From: Vanilla planifolia
Taxonomy: Eukaryota; Streptophyta; Magnoliopsida; Asparagales; Orchidaceae
Direction: 5' to 3'
Assembly: GCA_023846275.1 (NCBI GenBank)
Contig: JAIUJO010000084.1
Location: 276,118-340,117 of the forward strand
DNA length: 64,000 bases
How positions within the stretch are numbered: position 1 is the first letter of the stretch; each line of letters starts with the position of its first letter. The position numbers and the translations under genes were made by a program. The notes beneath the pieces were generated by a model that saw only the letters and a list, made by a program, of their open reading frames with translations, had not been told where the DNA came from and made no database searches. Shown here in pieces: positions 38,710 through 51,681 of this stretch.

Positions 38710-39734
38710 TATGCTTGTTCATTTTTTTATTTTGTGGCATCTACAAAAAAGGTCTGTTCATGACAAAATAATCATCATTGGACTCATCACAATGATCTCT
38801 ATCTAATTAAACATTTATTTTTTTTTAATTTTTAAATATTTTTTTTATGGTTTTACACACATTAAAAAACTGTTTAATTAGTACTTAATTTTATGATTAA
38901 TATTATTTCACCTCATGTCTATAATATCATGGAATGTAAATTATATAATTTATCTCATTTACTCAAATCTTTTTTTGCATTTGTTTGGTTATATTTCTAT
39001 GAAGCTATAACTTTCTTCTTGTGTGAATATTATAGCTTGATGCAATAACTAAGGATGTTATACTCAATCTCATTTGTATCATTAAATGAAACTTGCTATT
39101 ACTTTTTTTGTAATTTCTTTTAACCTTTTGAATATATTGTCATATCACTAAATAACACTAAATTTTCACTCATATGATTTTTAAATCAATTTTATTTAGT
39201 TATATTATTTTTGTTCAAATTTTCTCGTTTTAACTTTTAATATATTTACCAATTGTATGATAATAATTTATTATTATTTGTTATTATTTTGTTGGTAATT
39301 CATAATAACTTTTAAAAATTTATGATCGAGATGAAACAAAGATCATTGGATTAGTTCTTATTGGCTCTACCTAAATAAGTATTCATTTTTTAAATATTTT
39401 TCTTTTAAGGTTTTGGTGCACTTTTTGAGACATTTTTATTTGTACCAAATGTGGCAAATAAGGTTGTTACAATACTTAGATTTTTTTTATATGATATAAT
39501 TTCAATTTATCTCTTTTCAATTTAAACATATATTTACTTATTATTACTATTTATGCTTATTGAATTTTGAAATTTGGAGCAAGTATAATCGAGGTTCTAT
39601 CAAGACTTAATAAATATCAATACACACATCTTAATGAGCTCTACTTAATTAAATATTTATTTTTATATTTCTTAGTTTCTTTAGTTTCTAAGAGTTTTAT
39701 AAGATTTTCAAGTTTTAATAAATATTTAATTGAT

Positions 39735-39761
39735 ATTATTATTATTATTATTATTATTATT
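39735..39761. repeat. (ATT)9 microsatellite, higher-order copy 1
   Basis: Nine ATT repeats. Copies 2 (50,160-50,189) and 3 (60,582-60,611) have ten. Confidence 0.9.
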
Positions 39762-41231
39762 GATGTGTATTTATTTTAGAAATTCATAGTATTCCAAACT
39801 TAGTCTATTCAAGATAAAAAAAACAATTGGACTCGCTTCGTCATACATTACGCAATTAAATAATTTTCTTTTTTTAGGCATTTTTATTTCTGGTGATTTA
39901 ATACATGTTATGAGATATTGTATTGCATCTGATTAAACAAACGACGATGTTGCACTACATCATTTAGGTGCACTGGAATATAACTTTATAGTATAATTTA
40001 TCACATTTCTTTAAATTTTTTTTTTTGCTATAGTATATTTAATTTTAAATCTTCTCTCATGTGACCTTCACTTTACATTATTTTTGTTATATTGTATGGC
40101 TAAGTTTACCTTATACCAAGTTTAATATAGATTCACTTTAATATTAAAAAAATAAATTATAATTATTATTGATTATTAATTTTGATAATTTAGAGTAACT
40201 CAAAGCAGGGTTCGATTGAGATGTAAACATTTCTATTAGACATGCCTCGATGAGCTCTATCTAATTGAATATTAATTTTTATATTTTTAAATATTTTATA
40301 TTTTCATGCCTTAGGAGTAATTTTTATTCATTCTTCATTTCTATTATTGAGTATTTTACATTAAATCCTCTTAATATCTTGGAATGCAATTTTCATGTAT
40401 AATTTATCATTTCTTTAAATTTTTGGGTTTGATTTTATTTACGGTACTATGAAATTCTAATGTTCATCTGACATGACCTTTGCTTCACTTTGGTTCAAAT
40501 TATCACATTTTAGTTTTATTAAATATTTAGTTAATATTAAAATAATAATTTCATATTATTTATGTTTGTATTTATTTTTAATTTATAGTAATTCAAACCT
40601 AGGTTTTATTAAGACATGACAAACATTATTAAAAGTTTGTTGATATGCTCTATCTAATAAAATATTTGTATCTATGTTATTGATATTTTAATTTTGATGT
40701 ATTTTTCATTTCTCATGAGACATTTTGATTTGTTGAAAATTTGGTGAATGATGATGTTACAATCCATCTGATTTGATCAAAGATATTATCCTCTATCTCC
40801 TTAATATATTGCAATATAATTTTATTTATCAATATTTTATTTCTCCAAATGTTTTACTTTTATTTGGTAATATTACTATGAAATTCTAATTCTTCTCTGA
40901 TGTGATCTTCACTTTGATATTTTTTTGTTATATCACATTGCTTTAATTACCTAATTTCATCATTAATAAATATTTTATTATTATTATAAAAATAATTTAT
41001 GCACATTAACTTAGAAAATTTGTAATCCCTATTAATGGCATCTAATCAAGATGAAAAAATGTCACTGAGTTCATTTTGAACATTTTGATTCATATTTCAT
41101 TTCATGATTAGTACTATTTCACATAATCTATTAGTATTTTTTAGTACAAATTACTCTTATAATTTCTCATTTGTTAAAAAGTTTCACTTAGATTTGTTTA
41201 TATTATCCAAACTTATAATTCTCCTACATGT

Positions 41232-41252
41232 TATATATATATATATATATAT
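41232..41252. repeat. (TA)n microsatellite, higher-order copy 2
   Basis: About 21 bp of TA, the short allele of the tract that is about 65 bp in copy 1. Confidence 0.9.
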
Positions 41253-44200
41253 TATTTTCACTTGGTTATGTCATAGTGCTTTACTTTATCTCATTCCAAG
41301 TTTTAATATAACTTTTGACTTAATATTAAAATGATAATTTATTTGTATTTAAGCTTATTTACATTTGTAATTTATAGTACCTCCAAAAGAGGTCTGATCA
41401 TGATAAAATAAATGATGTTAGATTCATCTTGATGAGCCCATTCCAATTAAATGTTAGTTTTTAAATCTTTAAAATATTAATTTTTAGGTTTTGGTATGTT
41501 TTACAAGATATTTTAATTCACATCTAATTTGATGATTGAGAATGTTACACTCAGTCACCTTTACATCATAATATTAAGCTTTCTCATGTAGTTTATTGTC
41601 TTTTTACAATTTTTTCACTTAAATTTTGCTATATTACAATGTAAATTTAAATTTCTTGTCATGTGACATTTATTTACCTTTAATTTCGTGATATTACATT
41701 TTTTAAATTTATCATATTTTTGTTATTATGTATATCAACTTAACATTAAAATAATAATTTATTATATTTAAGGTTATTTACGTAAACAATTCTTTATAAT
41801 TCAAAATAATATGCAATATAGGGAAAAGAGTGTCGCTTAACTCGTCTTGATGAATTCTACTCAATTAAATCTTTAATTTTATATTTTTAAATAGTTTTTT
41901 CCATTTTGCACAATTAATGAAATATTTTGGTTTTTAACTATTTCGTTGATCGAACATGTTACACTCTTCTCTAATATAACCTTTATGTTGATTTAATTGA
42001 GTTGTACTATATTATACCAATTTATCTAATGTCAACTTTGTTATATGTTTACCAGATTTTCAATCAATAATTGATTATTACTTTAGATTATTAACTTTAG
42101 TAATTTTTACTGAATCCAAAAAAATTTGCTCAACATGAAACAAATGTTATTGGACTTTTCTTTACAAGCTCTACGAAATTTAAAAAATATTTTCATATTT
42201 CTAAATATTTATTTTGATTGTTCTAACATGCTTTCAAAGCTATTTCAATTTCTATGTAGTTTGATGATTGATTTTGTTATGCTCGATATCTTTTGAGTCT
42301 TTGAATGTGACATTCCCAAATAATTTATCATATTTTTAAAAAAAATTTTCGTTTACGTGGCTATTTTAATATATAGCTCAAAATCTCCTTTTTTGTGACT
42401 TTCCATGTCTCTTGTTTGATTATATTACAATGACTCTATTTCTTAGTTTAATATTATATTTATCTACTTAATAATAAAAAAATAATTTATTATCGTTTAT
42501 AGCTATTTACTATGGTAAGTTATAGTAATTCGAAACAAGTTCCACTTGTGGCAAAAAACCATCGCTGGACTTGACTCATTGAGCTCTAAAATAATAATAA
42601 TTTATTAAATATTAATATAACTAAAATAATAATTTATTAATTATTAATATAAAGATTTTTTAAATATTTTATTTTTTTGGGTTTCAACATGCCTTCTAAT
42701 ACAATTTATATTTTTGTTCAACTTTTTTACTTTGATTTAGTTATGTTAATATGAAACAATTGATTCTCCTTTCATGTAACTGCTACATCACTTTATGTTG
42801 GTGATGCTACAATGCATCAATTTGTCACATTTCAATAGTATTATTTATTTACCAAATTTTAAAGTAACAAATTATAATCTATTGTTCTTTTTTAATTTTG
42901 ACATTGGTGGTATTTCAAATTGAGGTCAAATCAAGTTGAAACAAATGTCATGCAACTTTTATCAATATATTATATCAAATTAAATACTAATTTTTATTTT
43001 TTTAAATGTTTTATTTGGTTGACTATTGGCTTATCTTGTGAGGCATTTTTGTTTATACTTGCTTTCATGATCGAGGATACACTGAATCTTTTTAGCAACA
43101 TGGAATCCAACTTTTTCATATAATTTGTATTATTTATTCAAGTTTTCTTCATTTGCTTTATCTTTATCATTTTGTAACTCTAATTCTATTCTCGTGTAAC
43201 TTTCACATCTTTTTATTTAGTTATATTGCATTATTTTAATTTATTTCATTTCAAATTTACTCTATATTTAATTAATATTAAAATAATAATTTATTATTGT
43301 TTATGCTTATTTATCTTAGCAATTGGTAATTATTTTGAACAAGTTCTTATTAAGATGAAATAATTATTACTATAATTATCTTGAAAAGCTCTACATATAT
43401 AAATATTAATTTTTATATTTTTAAATATAATTTTTTTGTATTGATTTACTAAATATTTTGATTCATAAGTGATTTGAAGATCATGGTTACCACACCCAAT
43501 CTCCTTAGAAACTTGAAATAGTATTTTCCTATACAATTTATATCATTTTATCAAATTATATACTTTTAGTTTCTTATATTACAATGTTATTTTAAATCTC
43601 CTCTTATGTGACCTTTACTTCACTTTCATTTCATCATATTACTTTTCTTCAATTTCTTTCATTCCAAATTTACAATATATTTAATTAATACTAAATAATA
43701 ATTTATTAATTTTATCCTTATTAACTTTCATAATTGATAATAATTAGGAATGTGACCTGATCAAGATTAAAAGGACATTTGACTAGTATTAATGTGCTTT
43801 GTATAATTAAATATCCATTTTTAAATTTTTAAATTTTCTTTTTAAAGAAAGTTAATTCATATTTTATGAGACATTTTAATTCCTACACGATTTGTTGATC
43901 TAGGATATTATACTCGACCAGATAAGTATACTAGAATGCATCTTTCATATGTATTTTGTCTCATTTGTTCAATTGTTTTTCTTTGATTTGATTATAAAAT
44001 TATGAAAGTATAATACTCCTCTTATATGATATTACTTTTATTTTACTTGGTTATATTGCATTATTTTAAGTTTCTAGTTTTACCTTTAATATATACTTAA
44101 TATTTAAAATATAATTTATAATAAATTATGGTTATTTACTTTGACAATTCGTGGTAACTCCTAAAGGGGTCCATTCAAGATGGACAATTATTGTAGGACT

Positions 44201-47200
44201 CATCTCAATGAACTTTATCAATATAAAAATTCATTTTTATAATATTAAATATTGTTTTATTAGTTTTGTTATGCTTTATGAGATGTTATAATTTGTACAT
44301 AGTTTTTTAATTTGGAACATTTCACATGACCTTTGTATTATATTTTAATGATAATTTCCTATAAAATTTGTCTCGTTTGTACATTTGTTTATTTTATTAA
44401 TTTAAAACTATAATTCTTCTATTAAGTTGCATTTATGTTATTTTCATTTAATCATGGTACATAATTTACCTTATTTCAGTATCAATATATTTTTACTTAA
44501 TATTAAGAAAAAGTATTTGTTGTTATTTATGCTTATTTACTTTTATAATTGATAGTAGGTTCAAATAATGTTTGATCATGATGAAATAAATATTATTGAA
44601 CTCATCTTGACAACTCTTTGCAATGATACATATATATTTTTTATTTTTAAATAAATTATTTTCAGGATTTTAACACATTGTATGGTTGATTTGGATTTGT
44701 ACATATTTTTAAGATCAAAGATTTTACACTTGATCTCCTTAGTATCACAAAATGTAGTTTTGTCGTACTATTTATCTCAATTTTTGAAAATTTTTAATTT
44801 AATTTTGTCATATTACTTTATAACTCTAAATATAATCTCATGTACATTCAATTTTTTGATTTAGTTACATTATATTACTTCAATTTATCTTATTTTAGAT
44901 CCCATAGATATATTTACTTAATATTAAGAAAATAATTTATTATTATTTATGATAATCTAATTTTATAATTTTAAATAAATCTAAATTATATATAATCAAT
45001 AGAAAAAAAATTATTAGTCTTTTATTGATGAACTCGATTAAATTAAATATTTATTTCAATATTTTTAAATATTTTTTAAAAAAAATTATAAGGAGATTTC
45101 AAATCACACTTATTTTGATGATGAAGCATGGCATACTCAATCTCTTTAGTATTTATTAGTGTGACATTTCAATATGACTGATCTTAAATCTTGTAAATTT
45201 TGCAATTTTTTTCTTATATTTCTATGAAACTTTAAGTCCATTCTTATTACATGATGTAGATTTGGTTATATTACATTAATTCACCTTTTCTTATTTTATT
45301 ATTATTATTTATTTTTTTAATATTTAAATAATATTTTTTAATTTATTTTTATTTTTTTTATAACTCACAGTAAGGTCAAACAAAGTGTGATCGATATGAT
45401 CCAAACATTGTTGGACTCTTCTCAATGAGTTATATTCTATTAAATATTCAATTTCATATTATTAAATATTATATTTTCAAATATTTAGATATATTTTAAG
45501 ATGAATTTTTATTCATATATGATTTAATTATTGAGGATATTATACTAAATCTCCTTGGTATCTTAGAATGCTATTTTTTTAATTAATGTAATTTCTTAAT
45601 TTATGATTAAGGATGTTTTTATATATCTCTAAATCTTCTCTCATGTGATCTTTGCATTCTTTTATTTTGTTATATTTCAATTCTTCAATTTAACATATAT
45701 CTTTTTATTGAAGATTTTTTCATTATTAAAAAATAATTTATTGTTATTAATGTTTATTTAATTTTGTAATACATAATAATTTCGATCCATGCTAGACAAA
45801 GATAAAAGAAATAACATTAGAAACATCTCTACAAGTTTTATCATATTAAATATTTATTTCTATTCTTCTAAATATTTTATTTTGTAGGGTTTTAGCATTC
45901 TATACATGGCATTTTAGTTTGTTAATAATTTTGATGATTGAGAATTCACACTCAATCTTATTAGTATAATGGAATGAAAATTTTAAAAATATTTTATCTC
46001 ATTTAATCAAAATTTTAGTTTTGTTTTGGTTATATTCTAATGGAACTCTTATTGTCAAATCATGTGACCTATACATGTCATTAATTTGCTCATATTATAT
46101 TATAGAAGTTTAACTCATTTTTATTTCTTATTTATTTATATAAAATGAAAGTAATATTTTATTATTATTTACGCTTATTTAATTTTTGAATTGGCTAAAA
46201 TTCTAAATAAGTTCTATCCAAAAGAAGTAGGCATTGGAAACTTCTCGACAAGCTCTATCCAATTAATACTCTTTTTTATATTTCTAAACAATTTATTTTG
46301 ACAGTTTTGGCAATATTTAGTTGTTATTTTTACTCGTACTTGATTTAATGAATCAAGATGTCACACTCGATTTCCCTAGTATATTCTAATACAACTTTTA
46401 TGAAGAATTATCTCATTCGTTCAAAGGTTTTCTTCAAATTTATTATACTTCTAAGAAAATCTAATTCTCATATTTTTTGACCATTATGTAACTTTGATTT
46501 TGTTTAATTATATTTTTTTCAATTTACATCATTTCAACTTTAATTTATACTTAATTTTAAAAATACAATTATCATTATTTAATCTTTTATACTTTTGTTT
46601 TTAACAATAATTCTAAAAACGGTTCGATGATGATTAAACAAACGTCATTGGAGACATTTTGACAAGATTTATCCAATCAAATCTTTAGTTTTATGCTTTT
46701 GAATACATTATTTTGTAAGGCTTTGACATAATTTCTAGTCATTTTAATTCTTTTCTAATTTTGACAATGTTATCACATTCAATCTCGTTTCTTTCTTGAA
46801 ATGCAAATTTTTCCTGTAAGTCATCTCATTTCTTAAAATAGTGTTTCATTTATTTTTTTATTACCATGAAACTATAGTTCTCTTATCATGTAACCCTTAT
46901 ATTGCTTTGATTTATTTATTACTTTGCTTCAGTTTATCTCATCTCACATTTAATATATATTTACTTATTAAATAAGTAGTTTATTATCATATATGCTTAT
47001 TTACTTTATCAATTAGTAGTATATCAAGTGAGGTTCAATTGAGTTAGAACAAATGTTGTTGGACTCATCTAAATAACCCTTACAAAATTAAAAGTTTATT
47101 TTTTAAAAAATTATTTATTAAATAATATTTTTGCATGCTATATTATTAGATTCAATTTGTGCTTCATTTTATGATCGAGGATGTCATACTCGATCCTTTT

Positions 47201-49086
47201 GGTATCTTTAAATTTAATTTTCTCATAGAATTTATTACATTTATTCAAGTTTATTTCTTTGATTACGTATATTTCTTCGAAACTCTAATTCTCTTCCCAT
47301 GTGACCTTTCCATCACTTCTATTTTATTATTTTACGTAGCTTTAATTTATGTTATTTTAGCTTTACAACATATTTATTTAATATTTAAGTAATAATGTCT
47401 TCTTACTTATGCTTATTTATTTTTGACAAGTAGTTTTAATTGCAAACAAAGGCTGACTTAGAAAACGAATAACGTTTATTGTGTATCAATCAGCTCTGTT
47501 AAGAAAATTAATTTAAATATTTTTAATTAATTTTTTTAGGTTTTATTATGATTTATGAGACTTTTCAATTTGAACCAAATTTGACAATCGAGATTGCTCC
47601 ACATGATGTACTTTTAATTTGTGATTGAAACTTTTTTGATAGGTTTTGTCTTAATTCTAAAATATTTTCACTTTCATTTTAGTATATTACTACGTAACTC
47701 TAAATCTTTTTCGATGTTATCTCTATATCATTTTGATTGATTTATATTATTTTAGTTGTAATTTGTATTTACTTTGTACTAAAATTATATTTTACTATTA
47801 TTTATGTTTATTTATTTTTTATGTTTTAGTAATGCAAAATGTGGACTCTTCAAGATAAAAAAATGTCATTGGACTCATCTCAATAATTATATCTAATCAA
47901 ATATTTATGTTTATTTATTTGTATGATCTAAAAGATATTTTGATGAAGCTACCCTTGTTGTGTTTAGTATCTTTTAATTCAATTTTTCTATACAATTTAA
48001 CTCATTTCTTAATATGTTTCACTTTAATTTAGTTACATCATTATGCAACTTTTATTCTTTACAAATGTGACCTTTCCATCACTTTTACACTATATTATTC
48101 TATTACTTTGGTTTCTCTTTTTTTTTCTTTAATATTTCTTTTTTTAATATTAGAAGTATAATTTGTTATTATTTTTGCATAATTACTTAGTTAATTCAAA
48201 CAAATTCCAAATGACTATTGCTCAAGACAAAACAAGCATCTCAGATTTGCCTTGATGAGCTCTATTTAATTAAATAATTATTTTAATATTTTTATATATT
48301 TTATTGTCTAGCATTTTTGCATATTATACATCAAAATTTTAGTTCATTCTTGATGTGATAACTAAGGATGGCATACTTGATCTCCTATACATCTTAGAAT
48401 GTAGCTTTTCCATAAAACTGATTTCATTTTTTGAAACATTTCTTTTCTATTTACTTATATTACTATGTAGCACTAAATCTCTTCTTTTGTGTACTTTACA
48501 TTGCTTTAAATTGGAAATAATATATTTCTTCAATTTATCTTATTTTAGTTATAATACATATTTACTTAATATTAAATAATAATTTATAATTATTTGTGTT
48601 TTTTATGTTTATATTTGTTGTAATTAAACAAGGGTCTGATTGAGGTGAAATAAACATTGTTAGAGTCACCTTAATGTGCTATATCTAATTAAATATCTAT
48701 TTTTAATATTCTTATATTTTTGTTTTCTAGAATTTTCATATTTTTTATGAGAAATGTTGCTTTATTCCTTATTTAACAAGTCTTGAGGACACATCTAATG
48801 AAAAATTCATTCTTGATTTTGCAAATATATTTTTTAAGCTTTTGGTTAGCTTTATGACAATTTTTATTCATACCTCAATTGATGATAAAATATTTTATTT
48901 TTGATCTCCCTAGACTTTTATGGTACAACTTTCTCATAAAATTTATCACATCTCATCAATTGTACTATATTTATTTGGTTATATTACAATGTAATTTAAA
49001 AACTTCCCTCATGTGACCTTTGCGGCTTTAGCTTTGTTATATTATATTTCTTTTATTTATCAATTTTTTCCTTTTATATATATAAT

Positions 49087-49093
<7 letters not shown>

Positions 49094-49131
<38 letters not shown>
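49094..49131. repeat. (TA)n microsatellite, higher-order copy 2, second site
   Basis: About 38 bp of TA, at the site matching 38,663-38,705 in copy 1. Confidence 0.9.
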
Positions 49132-49134
<3 letters not shown>

Positions 49135-50158
49135 TATGCTTGTTCATTTTTTTATTTTGTGGCATCTACAAAAAAGGTCTGTTCATGACAAAATAATCAT
49201 CATTGGACTCATCACAATGATCTCTATCTAATTAAACATTTATTTTTTTTTAATTTTTAAATATTTTTTTTATGGTTTTACACACATTAAAAAACTGTTT
49301 AATTAGTACTTAATTTTATGATTAATATTATTTCACCTCATGTCTATAATATCATGGAATGTAAATTATATAATTTATCTCATTTACTCAAATCTTTTTT
49401 TGCATTTGTTTGGTTATATTTCTATGAAGCTATAACTTTCTTCTTGTGTGAATATTATAGCTTGATGCAATAACTAAGGATGTTATACTCAATCTCATTT
49501 GTATCATTAAATGAAACTTGCTATTACTTTTTTTGTAATTTCTTTTAACCTTTTGAATATATGGTCATATCACTAAATAACACTAAATTTTCACTCATAT
49601 GATTTTTAAATCAATTTTATTTAGTTATATTATTTTTGTTCAAATTTTCTCGTTTTAACTTTTAATATATTTACCAATTGTATGATAATAATTTATTATT
49701 ATTTGTTATTATTTTGTTGGTAATTCATAATAACTTTTAAAAATTTATGATCGAGATGAAACAAAGATCATTGGATTAGTTCTTATTGGCTCTACCTAAA
49801 TAAGTATTCATTTTTTAAATATTTTTCTTTTAAGGTTTTGGTGCACTTTTTGAGACATTTTTATTTGTACCAAATGTGGCAAATAAGGTTGTTACAATAC
49901 TTAGATTTTTTTTATATGATATAATTTCAATTTATCTCTTTTCAATTTAAACATATATTTACTTATTATTACTATTTATGCTTATTGAATTTTGAAATTT
50001 GGAGCAAGTATAATCGAGGTTCTATCAAGACTAAATAAATATCAATACACACATCTTAATGAGCTCTACTAAATTAAATATTTATTTTTATATTTCTTAG
50101 TTTCTTTAGTTTCTAAGAGTTTTATAAGATTTTCAAGTTTTAATAAATATTTAATTGA

Positions 50159-50159
<1 letters not shown>

Positions 50160-50189
<30 letters not shown>
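50160..50189. repeat. (ATT)10 microsatellite, higher-order copy 2
   Basis: Ten ATT repeats, at the site matching 39,735-39,761 in copy 1. Confidence 0.9.
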
Positions 50190-51659
50190 GATGTGTATTT
50201 ATTTTAGAAATTCATAGTATTCCAAACTTAGTCTATTCAAGATAAAAAAAACAATTGGACTCGCTTCGTCATACATTACGCAATTAAATAATTTTCTTTT
50301 TTTAGGCATTTTTATTTCTGGTGATTTAATACATGTTATGAGATATTGTATTGCATCTGATTAAACAAACGACGATGTTGCACTACATCATTTAAGTGCA
50401 CTGGAATATAACTTTATAGTATAATTTATCACATTTCTTTAAATTTTTTTTTTTGCTATAGTATATTTAATTTTAAATCTTCTCTCATGTGACCTTCACT
50501 TTACATTATTTTTGTTATATTGTATGGCTAAGTTTACCTTATACCAAGTTTAATATAGATTCACTTTAATATTAAAAAAATAAATTATAATTATTATTGA
50601 TTATTAATTTTGATAATTTAGAGTAACTCAAAGCAGGGTTCGATTGAGATGTAAACATTTCTATTAGACATGCCTCGATGAGCTCTATCTAATTGAATAT
50701 TAATTTTTATATTTTTAAATATTTTATATTTTCATGCCTTAGGAGTAATTTTTATTCATTCTTCATTTCTATTATTGAGTATTTTACATTAAATCCTCTT
50801 AATATCTTGGAATGCAATTTTCATGTATAATTTATCATTTCTTTAAATTTTTGGGTTTGATTTTATTTACGGTACTATGAAATTCTAATGTTCATCTGAC
50901 ATGACCTTTGCTTCACTTTGGTTCAAATTATCACATTTTAGTTTTATTAAATATTTAGTTAATATTAAAATAATAATTTCATATTATTTATGTTTGTATT
51001 TATTTTTAATTTATAGTAATTCAAACCTAGGTTTTATTAAGACATGACAAACATTATTAAAAGTTTGTTGATATGCTCTATCTAATAAAATATTTGTATC
51101 TATGTTATTGATATTTTAATTTTGATGTATTTTTCATTTCTCATGAGACATTTTGATTTGTTGAAAATTTGGTGAATGATGATGTTACAATCCATCTGAT
51201 TTGATCAAAGATATTATCCTCTATCTCCTTAATATATTGCAATATAATTTTATTTATCAATATTTTATTTCTCCAAATGTTTTACTTTTATTTGGTAATA
51301 TTACTATGAAATTCTAATTCTTCTCTGATGTGATCTTCACTTTGATATTTTTTTGTTATATCACATTGCTTTAATTACCTAATTTCATCATTAATAAATA
51401 TTTTATTATTATTATAAAAATAATTTATGCACATTAACTTAGAAAATTTGTAATCCCTATTAATGGCATCTAATCAAGATGAAAAAATGTCACTGAGTTC
51501 ATTTTGAACATTTTGATTCATATTTCATTTCATGATTAGTACTATTTCACATAATCTATTAGTATTTTTTAGTACAAATTACTCTTATAATTTCTCATTT
51601 GTTAAAAAGTTTCACTTAGATTTGTTTATATTATCCAAACTTATAATTCTCCTACATGT

Positions 51660-51681
51660 TATATATATATATATATATATT
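51660..51681. repeat. (TA)n microsatellite, higher-order copy 3
   Basis: About 22 bp of TA, matching the tract at 41,232 in copy 2. Confidence 0.9.

Larger units (their letters stand above)
30297..40770 (+). repeat. Higher-order satellite unit, copy 1 (about 10.47 kb)
   Basis: The first copy of the large tandem unit starts at 'tttgatcaaagatattatcc'. It consists of about 25-26 diverged monomers. Box positions by eye: 30298, 30631, 31102, 31516, 31834, 32638, 33047, 33466, 33877, 34282, 34689, 35097, 35505, 35920, 36332, 36742, 37154, 37511, 37926, 38453, 38895, 39039, 39453, 39938, 40344, 40745. Most steps are 401-419 bp. One monomer lacks the box (near 32,262), one is cut to about 145 bp (38,895-39,039), and one carries roughly 115 extra bp (37,926-38,453). 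It is about 40 bp longer than later copies, mainly through one AT tract. Short open frames are incidental; no gene is seen. Confidence 0.9.
40771..51198 (+). repeat. Higher-order satellite unit, copy 2 (10,428 bp)
   Basis: Collinear with copy 1 from 'gatttgatcaaagatattatcc' onward, without large insertions or deletions. Landmarks recur at a constant offset: atcaaagatatt at 30,301, 40,776, 51,204 and 61,626. Private differences include 'attaatataact' near 42,609 where copies 1, 3 and 4 have 'attcatataact', 'caatagta' near 42,833 where the others have 'caattgta', and 'gtaatacataa' near 45,766. No gene is seen. Confidence 0.95.
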
